A stretch of DNA of 64,000 nucleotides from JBHEBG01 sp046557915. Its GTDB lineage: Bacteria > Bacteroidota > Bacteroidia > Flavobacteriales > Flavobacteriaceae. Numbering within the stretch: position 1 is the first letter of the stretch; each line of letters begins with the position of its first letter. Positions 51,615 through 59,660 of the stretch are shown here, one piece after another. Where the stretch lies: positions 1,837,657 through 1,901,656 of the forward strand of contig NZ_JBHEBG010000001.1 of the NCBI RefSeq assembly GCF_046557915.1. Direction: 5' to 3'. The translations under genes were made by a program, and so were the position numbers. A model generated the notes under the pieces. That model made no database searches, was not told where the DNA came from, and saw nothing but the letters and a program-made list of their open reading frames with translations.

Positions 51615-52433
51615 CTATAAAATGAGCTTCTTCTGTCTAAACTCTTCCTCTTCGTTGGTAACGATTCCGAGCGCGTCGTAGATATACTGAAATGTGGATA
51701 GGAGTTCGGGTTTACCATCTATCAAAGCCACATCGTGTTCAAAATGGGCGCTGGGCTTGTTGTCAGCTGTTAAGATGGTCCATCCATCCTTCAGCTGTTT
51801 AATGCGTTTAGTACCCATATTTATCATAGGTTCAATGGCCACCACCATACCGTTAACAAAACGTTTTCCCCTTCCTCGTTTTCCATAATTGGGCATTTCT
51901 GGACTTTCGTGCAGTTTTTTGCCAAGTCCGTGGCCAACGAGTTCCCTAACCACGCCGTATCCATGATCCTCACAATATTTTTGGATAGCGTACCCTACAT
52001 CACCTACCCGGTTACCTAATTTAAACTCGCGTATCCCTATGTACAGGGATTCTTTGGTAACGCTTAATAGCTTTTTGGTCTCTTCGGCCACTTCTCCAAC
52101 TTCAAAGGTATAGGCATGATCTCCATAAAATCCGTTTTTTAATGCACCACAATCCACAGAGATAATGTCTCCGTCTTGGAGCGGTTCACTGTTAGGAATA
52201 CCATGAACAACCTGTGCGTTAGGACTCATGTTAAGGGTATTTGGAAAATCGTACATCCCAAGGAAACCTGGCTCGGCCCCATGATCCCTAATAAAAGTCT
52301 CGGCCAATTTATCCAAGTAAAGGGCGTTTACACCAGGCTTTATCTCTGATGCCAACATGCCTAAAGTCTTAGAAACAATCAGTGCACTTTCGCGCATTAA
52401 CGCTATTTCTTCAGCTGTTTTAATAACTATCAT
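51615..52433 (-). CDS. map: Methionine aminopeptidase, type I
   Basis: 272 residues from ATG 52433; the frame extends to a TTG at 52442 that overlaps the -7 box. It removes the N-terminal Met. Metal ligands and family motifs: GDIISVDCGALKNGFYGDHAYTF (two Asp), VVRELVGHGLGKKLHE (His near residue 180), VAIEPM (Glu) and a final Glu in SAHFEHDVAL. The -7 box is six bases from the ATG, a leaderless layout. The methyltransferase follows at 12 bases. Confidence 0.95.
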   Translation of the reverse strand: MIVIKTAEEIALMRESALIVSKTLGMLASEIKPGVNALYLDKLAETFIRDHGAEPGFLGMYDFPNTLNMSPNAQVVHGIPNSEPLQDGDIISVDCGALKNGFYGDHAYTFEVGEVAEETKKLLSVTKESLYIGIREFKLGNRVGDVGYAIQKYCEDHGYGVVRELVGHGLGKKLHESPEMPNYGKRGRGKRFVNGMVVAIEPMINMGTKRIKQLKDGWTILTADNKPSAHFEHDVALIDGKPELLSTFQYIYDALGIVTNEEEEFRQKKLIL

Positions 52434-52439
52434 AGGGTG

Positions 52440-52474
52440 CAAAGATAAGGCAATACCTTAAATATGGTAAACAA
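52440..52474 (-). promoter_or_regulatory. map promoter, leaderless layout
   Basis: Minus-strand TTG (52474-52472) and TATCTTTG (52447-52440) with a 24-base spacer. Only six bases separate the -7 box from the ATG, so the transcript may begin at the start codon. Confidence 0.55.
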
Positions 52475-52518
52475 GTTGTAAAAGGCATGTTTGAAAGGAA
52501 AAAAAGTATTAAATCGGC

Positions 52519-53022
52519 TTATTGTGCGTAGGCATTTAAATAGGGTTTACCTGTGAGTATTTTGGTCATATCCGCCTCCAAATTTTCAATTGGAAATTCC
52601 ACAATACGGTTAATTTCTTCCCCCTTTTTAAAGAAAATAACTGTTGGAATCCTAATAATATTATGACCATCTTCAAGGTTTTGTGGCGTGGTTTTTTTTC
52701 TAGACATGGCAACGAGGTCAACAACTTCCTTGTTATAATCCAAATTTGAAAGTATTTTGTAAAAGCGGGGAACTTGTTTTTTGCTATCACTGCACCACGT
52801 ACCCATAAATATTTTTATGGTCACATCTTTCAGTAATGGTTTCAAGGTTTCTAGGTACTCTTCGTTAAGGGTATAACTGTCGTAATTAGGTTGATACCAA
52901 GCGGAAAACGGCTCTGCCTTCAAATCACTTTCTGTAGCGTTCCCCAGCAAAATGTCTTTTTTATTCTGACAGATACCGTTAGTGCCCGCTATAAGGAGCG
53001 CTAATAAAATTAACTTTTTCAT
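52519..53022 (-). CDS. Thioredoxin-fold protein, periplasmic, CxxS-type
   Basis: 167 residues with a signal peptide (about 1-18). A thioredoxin fold follows with KIFMGTWCSDSKKQVPRF near residue 75: the usual CxxC is WCSDS, so only one active-site Cys remains. The cis-Pro segment is RIPTVIFFKKGEE. A reduced or regulatory role, or a mixed-disulfide chaperone role, would fit better than oxidase. It starts 8 bases after the gpmI stop and shares its transcript. Confidence 0.85.
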   Translation of the reverse strand: MKKLILLALLIAGTNGICQNKKDILLGNATESDLKAEPFSAWYQPNYDSYTLNEEYLETLKPLLKDVTIKIFMGTWCSDSKKQVPRFYKILSNLDYNKEVVDLVAMSRKKTTPQNLEDGHNIIRIPTVIFFKKGEEINRIVEFPIENLEADMTKILTGKPYLNAYAQ

Positions 53023-53030
53023 AAATGGTT

Positions 53031-54548
53031 TTAAATCAGGGAATTTTGGGTCATGGCATCTGGTTTGGCAATTCCCATAAGCGCAAGTATAGTAGGGGCA
53101 ATGTCTCCGAGTACACCGTCTTTAATTTGTTTTACATCCGTGTCTACCAGAATTAAGGGTACAGGGTTGGTGGTATGGGCCGTATTGGGCGTACCGTCTG
53201 GGTTTATCATAGTATCGCAATTGCCATGGTCTGCGATTACTATGGTAGAATAACCACTTTCCAACGCGGCCGATATTACCGTATTGGCACAAGTATCAAC
53301 GGTTTCACAGGCCTTTATGGCCGCTGCCATATTTCCTGTGTGCCCTACCATATCAGGATTTGCGAAGTTAAGACATACAAAATCCACATCGCCTTTTTGT
53401 AGTTCGGGAACAATGGCATTGGTAATGTCGTAAGCGCTCATTTCTGGTTGTAGATCGTAGGTAGCAACTTTTGGGGACGGACATAATATGCGCTGTTCTC
53501 CATCAAATGGTATTTCCCTCCCTCCATTAAAGAAAAAGGTAACGTGGGGATACTTTTCCGTTTCGGCTATACGGATTTGTTTTTTATTTGATTTTGCCAG
53601 CACTTCGCCCAAGGTCTCGGAAATATTATCTTTGTTGTATACCACATGAACTCCTTCAAAGGATTCGTCGTAATTGGTAAGGGTTACGTAGTATAAATTG
53701 AGTTTATGCATGTTTTGTTCATGAAAATCCTCCTGGCTAAGAGCCTGTGTTAATTCTCTACCTCTATCTGTTCTAAAATTAAAGAAGATAACCACGTCAT
53801 CTTCGGTAATTTTGGCTAGGGGAGTGCCCTCCTTATCGGTCATTACAATCGGTTTTATAAATTCGTCCGTAACACCGGCGTTATAACTTTGCTGCATTGT
53901 ATTGGAAATATTGCCGGAAAGATCGCCAGTATTGTGTACCAACAGGTCATAGGCCAGTTTTACACGTTCCCATCTTTTATCCCTGTCCATGGCATAGTAT
54001 CTGCCGATTACCGTGGCCAACCTGGCCTTCTTATCCGAACAGAATTCACTGAGGTCTTCTAGAAATACCTTGCCACTTTTGGGATCAACATCCCTTCCGT
54101 CGGTAAAGGCATGAATAAAAACCTTATCTAAATTATAAGCCTCACTGGCTTGGATAAGGCCTTTTAAATGGGTGATATGGCTATGAACCCCACCATTACT
54201 TACCAAGCCAACAAAGTGCACCGCCTTATCATTGCTTTTGGCGTAATTAAAAGCATCTTTAAGTACCTGTTCATCTTTTAGGGTATTTTCCTTTACGGCT
54301 AAGTTTATTTTGGCAAGATCTTGATATACAATTCTACCAGCTCCCAAGTTCATATGCCCAACTTCACTATTGCCCATTTGTCCTTCGGGTAGGCCAACGT
54401 TCATACCGTCTGTTAACAGGTTTGCGCTAGGATATTTTTTATATAATGAATCTATAAATGGGGTTTCTGCATTAGCTATAGCAGAGACTTTAGGGTCTGG
54501 GGATTTGCCCCAACCATCCAAAATCATAAGGATCACTTTTTTGTTCAT
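53031..54548 (-). CDS. gpmI: 2,3-bisphosphoglycerate-independent phosphoglycerate mutase
   Basis: 505 residues, the standard length. It converts 3- to 2-phosphoglycerate in glycolysis using two Mn2+ and a phosphoserine. The Ser lies in MGNSEVGHMNLGAGR near residue 62; metal ligands are in LMILDGWGKS at the start and in VIADHGNCDTM and HTTNPVPLIL near the end. FFNFRTDRGRELTQ near 260 binds substrate. A -7 box lies upstream. The thioredoxin-like gene follows at 8 bases. Confidence 0.96.
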   Translation of the reverse strand: MNKKVILMILDGWGKSPDPKVSAIANAETPFIDSLYKKYPSANLLTDGMNVGLPEGQMGNSEVGHMNLGAGRIVYQDLAKINLAVKENTLKDEQVLKDAFNYAKSNDKAVHFVGLVSNGGVHSHITHLKGLIQASEAYNLDKVFIHAFTDGRDVDPKSGKVFLEDLSEFCSDKKARLATVIGRYYAMDRDKRWERVKLAYDLLVHNTGDLSGNISNTMQQSYNAGVTDEFIKPIVMTDKEGTPLAKITEDDVVIFFNFRTDRGRELTQALSQEDFHEQNMHKLNLYYVTLTNYDESFEGVHVVYNKDNISETLGEVLAKSNKKQIRIAETEKYPHVTFFFNGGREIPFDGEQRILCPSPKVATYDLQPEMSAYDITNAIVPELQKGDVDFVCLNFANPDMVGHTGNMAAAIKACETVDTCANTVISAALESGYSTIVIADHGNCDTMINPDGTPNTAHTTNPVPLILVDTDVKQIKDGVLGDIAPTILALMGIAKPDAMTQNSLI

Positions 54549-54571
54549 TTCATGCTTTTTTTCCGATGATT

Positions 54572-54579
54572 CAAAAATA
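54572..54579 (-). promoter_or_regulatory. Candidate -7 box for gpmI
   Basis: Minus-strand TATTTTTG fits TAnnTTTG, 23 bases before the ATG at 54548. Confidence 0.45.
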
Positions 54580-54789
54580 GTGCGATTTGCTGCATTATGC
54601 TATGATTTGAAACAGCTTTTTGACTTTTTTGAATATTTGGTTCAGGATATCCTTGGGATGTTAATTATTTAACGAAACTTGGGGTAGGGTTGTTAAACTT
54701 TAGTTATTTATCTGTTAATGGTGAAACAAAAAGCTATTAAGGTAGTCTATTATTGTATAGTCAAAACCTATTAATTAAAACAATTCATC

Positions 54790-55185
54790 ATGAGAAAAAC
54801 AATCCTAACAGTTGCCGCGGCTTTTATGCTAGTGGTTACCAGCGTTTCCGCTGAAAACAAAATCGACCTAAATGACAATACTTCGGCTACCATTATGGTC
54901 GAAAGTTTTGAAATCAACTCCTTTTGCAAAGCTATTATAAAAGGAGATTTGGAGACAGTACAGAAATTAATATCCTTGGGAGAGGATGTAAACAAAAAAT
55001 CATTGGGAATGACACCTGCTATGTTTGCAGCACGTTACAACAAAGCCGAAATTTTGGAGCTACTAATAAAAAGTGGTGCTAATCTTAGGACTAAAAGTGA
55101 CGATGGACATACTGCAAAAAAATATGCAGAACTGTCGAATGCCGTGGATGCCCTAGCAGTTATAGAAGCTGCTACGGAAAGCTAA
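54790..55185 (+). CDS. Secreted ankyrin-repeat protein
   Basis: 131 residues with a signal peptide (about 1-22, ending VSA). Residues about 45-125 hold two to three ankyrin repeats (GDLETVQKLISLGEDVNKKS, MTPAMFAARYNKAEILELLIKSGANL in parts, DDGHTAKKYAELS). It is probably periplasmic and binds a protein partner. Small exported ankyrin proteins are sometimes linked to oxidative-stress defence, but nothing here shows a target. A strong terminator follows. It is monocistronic. Confidence 0.88.
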   Translation: MRKTILTVAAAFMLVVTSVSAENKIDLNDNTSATIMVESFEINSFCKAIIKGDLETVQKLISLGEDVNKKSLGMTPAMFAARYNKAEILELLIKSGANLRTKSDDGHTAKKYAELSNAVDALAVIEAATES

Positions 55186-55210
55186 AAGGGTTTATTCATC
55201 ATCATTTAAA

Positions 55211-55238
55211 AAGCCCCCTTGGAATTCCAAGGGGGCTT
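55211..55238. terminator. Bidirectional terminator after the ankyrin gene
   Basis: A perfect 12-bp stem (AAGCCCCCTTGG/CCAAGGGGGCTT) with an AATT loop, A-run to the left and T-rich to the right. It can serve the ankyrin gene and the small minus-strand gene at 55295-55465. Confidence 0.9.
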
Positions 55239-55294
55239 TATTTTTGAATTAATTCACTTCAAATAGTGTTCAAGTAAAAGAGCAAATTAAGCAA

Positions 55295-55465
55295 TCAGTA
55301 AAAATTGAATCCGGTTACGGCTCTGTACATAAATGCATATAATGCCATAAAAAGCAAAGCAAAGCAAAAAACCGAGTAGATTTTTAATAAAACCACTACA
55401 AATTCCGGCTTGCAATTTCTAAATGCTTCGGAGTAAAGATTTCTAAAATGTAATAGCGTTCCCAT
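55295..55465 (-). CDS. Small one-helix membrane protein, DUF6747-like
   Basis: ATG at 55465, stop at 55297-55295, 56 residues. The N-terminus is polar and aromatic (MGTLLHFRNLYSEAFRNC), then a hydrophobic helix (about 27-50; VFCFALLFMALYAFMYR) and a short tail ending GFNFY. This length and pattern (F/Y-RN, then helix, then aromatic-rich YAF-YR--TGF) match what I recall of DUF6747, a small flavobacterial family. It fills an otherwise empty 400-base gap and shares the terminator with the ankyrin gene. Function unknown. Confidence 0.7.
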   Translation of the reverse strand: MGTLLHFRNLYSEAFRNCKPEFVVVLLKIYSVFCFALLFMALYAFMYRAVTGFNFY

Positions 55466-55594
55466 ATAGTCTCGTTTAAAAAATTATAAATCAAAGCTAC
55501 AAGGGTTAAATCTGAGGCAATTGAAAGTTTTGGGAAACTTAATCAAAGATAGTAAAATATGACCATACCGTAGAGAAAATCGTCGAATTAACAG

Positions 55595-56362
55595 TTATCC
55601 CTGTCCACGGTATCTTTCTATGGCCTCTTTTATCTTCTGGATGCGGTTTTCGGGATCTGGATGGGTACTTTGAAATTCTGGTGCTCTATTGGGCCCCGCA
55701 GCGGCCTTTAGTATTTCCATTACTTTAATCATTTCCATAGGTTCATAACCCGATTGGATCATGAAGAGCACTCCCAATTCATCACTTTCCAATTCATCGC
55801 CCCGTCCATTCTTCAAAAGCGTATTCTGACCTATGCTGCCAACAATGCCCCCTGCATCCGCACCTACCGAAGCCCCCATGGATATGGTTCTCCAAAAATT
55901 ACTTTCGGCAATACGCTCCGCGGAATGCCTACCAATAACATGGCCAATTTCGTGCCCCAAAACACCAGCCAACTGGGCTTCATTAAGTTGTGAAAATAGG
56001 GCGTAGGTTATAAATACCTGACCGCCGGGTAGCGCAAAGGCGTTAATGGTACGATCATCGGCCAGTAAGTGAAAATCATATTTATATGGAGTTTCCCGGG
56101 CAATACTATTGTTGATTAGTTTATTACCTACTGCATCCACAAGCGATTGCATACGTTCATCGGGGTAAAGGCCACCGTGCTGTTGTGCTATTTCCGGAGC
56201 ACTTTGCAGACCAATGGCAATTTCTTCCTCGGAGGTCATGTTTATATTTTGCACCCTTCCGGTATAGGGATTTTCCTCCTTATTGTTACAGCGCTGTACC
56301 ATAGCGAAACCTACTATGGCCAAACCTATAAATATTCGTATTTTCCAACTACCTCTTCGCAT
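55595..56362 (-). CDS. M48-family metallopeptidase, lipoprotein-like
   Basis: 255 residues. N-terminal hydrophobic segment and a possible lipobox (AMVQRC, Cys near residue 25). The zinc motif HEIGHVIGRHSAERI lies near residue 135, with the third ligand Glu in ELESDELGVLFM near 195; the layout is that of BepA/YfgC-type M48 proteases without TPR repeats. It is likely periplasmic and involved in outer-membrane protein quality control. It is monocistronic, and the M15 peptidase gene lies 43 bases upstream in the same direction. Confidence 0.92.
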   Translation of the reverse strand: MRRGSWKIRIFIGLAIVGFAMVQRCNNKEENPYTGRVQNINMTSEEEIAIGLQSAPEIAQQHGGLYPDERMQSLVDAVGNKLINNSIARETPYKYDFHLLADDRTINAFALPGGQVFITYALFSQLNEAQLAGVLGHEIGHVIGRHSAERIAESNFWRTISMGASVGADAGGIVGSIGQNTLLKNGRGDELESDELGVLFMIQSGYEPMEMIKVMEILKAAAGPNRAPEFQSTHPDPENRIQKIKEAIERYRGQG

Positions 56363-56405
56363 GCGATATACTAATGAATGATGTCATTTCAAGATACGAA
56401 AAGCA

Positions 56406-57140
56406 TTATAAAAGTTCTGGATTTATGTCCAAAATGTTATTTACTATATAGGTCTTTACAAATCCTGAGGTAAAATGTTCACTCCCGTAGAACTCTTCTT
56501 GCTGTAATAATTGAAGGATGTTCTTTTTTCTGAAGGCCGCTAACATGGGGATAGATAACGGAGCGTAGCTATAGTGCCATGGTTCGTACTTAAAGCCCCT
56601 TCTTTTTCTTTCATCGGTGTAGACCAAATAGAAATCGAATTTTTTGGAGTTTTCATCCATCCATTTTTTGAAGTCCGCATAAGGTTGGCCTTCCGCAAAT
56701 TTTTCCGGAACCAGAACATCGCCATCTACCTTGCGGTACCCATCCACAATATCGATGTCCGTTCCCCAATGGTGACGACTTGTACCCGGTATGGTGGAAT
56801 ATTCTATAATTTTATCAATGGCATCGATAGGGACCATACCATCTTCTTCAGTAAATTTTAGGTATTTTCTTTCCCAAATGGCCTCTTGCCTATAAAAATT
56901 TCTATAACTCGATATAATTTTTAAATCGATACCATCGCTGTACGCCGCTTTTTTCATAGCTACAAAAGCATCGTGTGCTTCCTTCCGGAGGTTTATATCT
57001 TTTCCATGTAAGGATATCTCTTCTTTTCCCATCAATTCAAGAACAGAGAATTCAGTTTTTTGGGAGAGCAATATGCTAGGAGCTAAGGTTAATGCCAGTC
57101 CGGAAATGCTACTTCTTTTTACAAAAGATCTTCGATTCAT
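56406..57140 (-). CDS. M15-family D-alanyl-D-alanine carboxypeptidase (VanY-like)
   Basis: 244 residues. The N-terminus has a twin-arginine type signal (NRRSFVKRSSISGLALTLAP), suggesting Tat export of a folded enzyme. Zinc ligands and catalytic residues fit VanY/M15B: GTSRHHWGTDIDIVDG (His, Asp) near residue 130 and KYEPWHYSYAP (Glu, His) near 190. SSYRNFYRQEAIW is the usual substrate-side segment. It trims cell-wall stem peptides. The M48 gene follows at 43 bases. Confidence 0.9.
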   Translation of the reverse strand: MNRRSFVKRSSISGLALTLAPSILLSQKTEFSVLELMGKEEISLHGKDINLRKEAHDAFVAMKKAAYSDGIDLKIISSYRNFYRQEAIWERKYLKFTEEDGMVPIDAIDKIIEYSTIPGTSRHHWGTDIDIVDGYRKVDGDVLVPEKFAEGQPYADFKKWMDENSKKFDFYLVYTDERKRRGFKYEPWHYSYAPLSIPMLAAFRKKNILQLLQQEEFYGSEHFTSGFVKTYIVNNILDINPELL

Positions 57141-57365
57141 ATGTTTCGTTTATGTTTTGCCAAATGCAAAATGTTTTCTGATGGCAAATCAAATATTTTG
57201 CTAAACACAGAAATTAAGAAAATCCCTGCCCTTCAAAGTTAAGAAGTATTTTTTCAAATCCACAAGTTCATGTGGAGATAGTCATAAGGATAGGCCTTTG
57301 GTAGCCCAACCGATCTGTGGGAAAGGGAAGCGATAAATTGTAGTTTGAAAAGGGAAAGACCGGTT

Positions 57366-58526
57366 TTATTCGGAGATATACATATACCCCTGATGTTTAA
57401 TCTTTAAATCGTTCAGGGTAATGATATAAAAATATATACCCGATGCCAGGGCTTTACCTTTTTTGATAACTCCGTTGCGGTTAGATCTGCCATCAAACTC
57501 GTCCGTATAATTTACTTTGGAATAGACCATAATACCATAACGGTCAAAAATCTGCAGATTATTACTGGGTGATTTTTCTATGCCATCGATCACCAAATAG
57601 TCATTATTGCCATCACCGTTGGGAGTTAGAAAATAGTTGTCCAGTTCAATTGTATTTAGTGTTTCCAAGACTTCATCGTTTCCGCCTATAGTTAGTATTT
57701 CGTAATCGTTCGGCACAAAAAGATCGGAGGTAACGGCACCATTGGTAAGTCCGCCTTCTACGTTAGTACTGCCAAGGTTAACCCACTGATTTGTTGTTTT
57801 GCTCCAACCTACCACTTTTAGGTCGCTTATAAGTTCTGCCAAATCGTTTATATTGCTTTGCATATCCCAGGTGAGGGTTACTGTGGATGGCATGTCGCCT
57901 TCCAATCTCCAAAATTCCTCCCTACTTACACTTAAGAGTTCAGAATCTTTGGCGTCGGTCGAAAACTGTCCACCGAAATAATCCGTAGTATCCGGATCTT
58001 CATCATAGTAGGCACATTTGGCCAAAGCGTTCACCGCAGAAGATTGTATGCTTAAAGGTCTTAGTCTGTCTGTCGTACCTATCGGAAAAGTAAAACTCTC
58101 TTTATTGCTTATGCCGGCATATCCATCTACTTTACTTATTTGATTTTCACCTACATAAAAAGATTCATCCAAAAAATTAAGATAAGCATCGGATTGTGTT
58201 TTGGAGGTGCCAATATTACCGGATATAAAATTGGTGTTATTGGATATTCCCATGGAGACCTCTAGAAAAAGCCCGTTTTCTACTGCTATTTCGGCGTCAA
58301 GAAATACTGGTGAGAAAGCTCCGGAAACGGTTAACGGCGCATCGGCACTATAAAACCCTACCAACCCCAGGTTTTGATCAAAGGTTCCGTCATTGATCAA
58401 ATCAATATGGAAGCCCACTTGCGTATCGTCATGAAACTGAATGGTGCCATAGTTATGCACGGCATCCTGGGACAACATGCTTGCCGTAAAACTAAGGGCC
58501 AATATAAAAATTACGAGCTTCTTCAT
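57366..58526 (-). CDS. T9SS-type surface protein with gliding-motility C-terminal (CHU_C) domain, paralogue A
   Basis: 386 residues with a signal peptide (about 1-20). The central part (about 21-295) is beta-rich and unknown; the last 88 residues are a gliding-motility-associated C-terminal domain (YFLTPNGDGNNDYLVI, LQIFDRYGIMVYS, ASGIYFYIITL), which directs export or attachment through the type IX system. A clearly related protein is encoded at 62286-63440, with shared FDQNLGL-GFY and SVDGFA/VDGYAGISNK-type segments over the whole length. It starts 1 base after the stop of 58528-59655 and belongs to the collagen-gene operon. Confidence 0.9.
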   Translation of the reverse strand: MKKLVIFILALSFTASMLSQDAVHNYGTIQFHDDTQVGFHIDLINDGTFDQNLGLVGFYSADAPLTVSGAFSPVFLDAEIAVENGLFLEVSMGISNNTNFISGNIGTSKTQSDAYLNFLDESFYVGENQISKVDGYAGISNKESFTFPIGTTDRLRPLSIQSSAVNALAKCAYYDEDPDTTDYFGGQFSTDAKDSELLSVSREEFWRLEGDMPSTVTLTWDMQSNINDLAELISDLKVVGWSKTTNQWVNLGSTNVEGGLTNGAVTSDLFVPNDYEILTIGGNDEVLETLNTIELDNYFLTPNGDGNNDYLVIDGIEKSPSNNLQIFDRYGIMVYSKVNYTDEFDGRSNRNGVIKKGKALASGIYFYIITLNDLKIKHQGYMYISE

Positions 58527-58527
58527 A

Positions 58528-59655
58528 CTACCTTAGCTTGTTGATCATGAAACTAGATTCATTGGAGCCGCTGAAACGAACCCTGCCACTATTGGCCTCC
58601 CTATAGGTTAGAATACTGATAACGTCATTGGCGTTTAACTCTAAAATTTCACTCACATGTACACTGGAATGATCATGGTTACTACCATACCTGATATAAC
58701 CCGAAGCTCCAATGGCCCCTACGGCCACGCCATTAACGGCTATGCGTGCATTAACGTTGGTACGTTGTTTGGTGTTTCCGCTCTCATTGACGCCTACCAA
58801 TGAAAGGTTAGCCCTAATGTCGTACCTGCCAGCTTCCCTTATGATTAAGGTATTGCCACTTACTTGGTAAAGGTTATTACCGTCATCTTTATAGTCTTCC
58901 GCCCCAAAGATTGGAGCTTGCGTGTTATTTGAGTTTAAATCTGTGGTGGTATTGGTGTTGCTCCAACGACCGCCATAATTTATTTTTGATGTGTGTAAGA
59001 CACCTGTTGCATCAGCGGTGAGTAGATTATCCGTGTTTGCTGCTGCGTTAAGCGTCCTAATCCGTGCCGTACCATTTACATCCAATCTTTCGGTAGGAGT
59101 AGAGGTATTGATACCAACCTGTCCGCCATTTTCCAAAAACAAACGGTAGTCGGCCACATTGGATTCTACAAAATTAAGACCATTGCCCAATAGGTTCCAA
59201 TGCCACCTAGAGGTGCCGGTATTGTCTTGAAATGCCAGTACATCTATTCCATTGGCCCTAATTACTAAGGGGTGGGAATTAAATACGGTTGCCTGATTTA
59301 TTAATAGTTGATTCCTATCTTGTACGATTCGCAGTTTCTCCGTGTTATTGGCCCTAAATACCAGATCTTGTGCATCGGTTGTTCCGATAAAATCGGTTGA
59401 AGAAGAGGTTCCGGCGTTGCCCGTTGTACCCCAACCACTTGAAGAACCCCCTAATTGCTCCCAAGTGCTACCATTGTATTGATATACGTTTTTTACCGTA
59501 GAATTATATAGCAAAGACCCTTCTATTGGACCTGAAACGGTATTCATTTCCGTGGTAGTAGCATTGGTAAGCCCCATAAGCAAACTACCATCTATCTGGG
59601 CAGACAAAAGGTTGCACCCGGAAATTAGTACGATTATGATGAGATATTGCTTCAT
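58528..59655 (-). CDS. Secreted protein with C1q/TNF-like C-terminal domain, unknown
   Basis: 375 residues with a signal peptide (about 1-19). The N-terminal part has PIEGSLLYNSTVKNVYQYNGSTWEQL, also seen in the neighbouring collagen-like protein (RGAMVYNTDMSCVFYFNGVTW), then ERLDVNGTARI-type repeats common in Bacteroidota surface proteins. The last 130 residues (RYDIRANLSL, RIAVNGVAVG, HVSEILELNANDVISIL) look like a jelly roll of the C1q/TNF type, often trimeric at the tip of collagen-like stalks. It starts 5 bases after the collagen gene stop. Confidence 0.85.
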   Translation of the reverse strand: MKQYLIIIVLISGCNLLSAQIDGSLLMGLTNATTTEMNTVSGPIEGSLLYNSTVKNVYQYNGSTWEQLGGSSSGWGTTGNAGTSSSTDFIGTTDAQDLVFRANNTEKLRIVQDRNQLLINQATVFNSHPLVIRANGIDVLAFQDNTGTSRWHWNLLGNGLNFVESNVADYRLFLENGGQVGINTSTPTERLDVNGTARIRTLNAAANTDNLLTADATGVLHTSKINYGGRWSNTNTTTDLNSNNTQAPIFGAEDYKDDGNNLYQVSGNTLIIREAGRYDIRANLSLVGVNESGNTKQRTNVNARIAVNGVAVGAIGASGYIRYGSNHDHSSVHVSEILELNANDVISILTYREANSGRVRFSGSNESSFMINKLR

Positions 59656-59660
59656 GGTTT

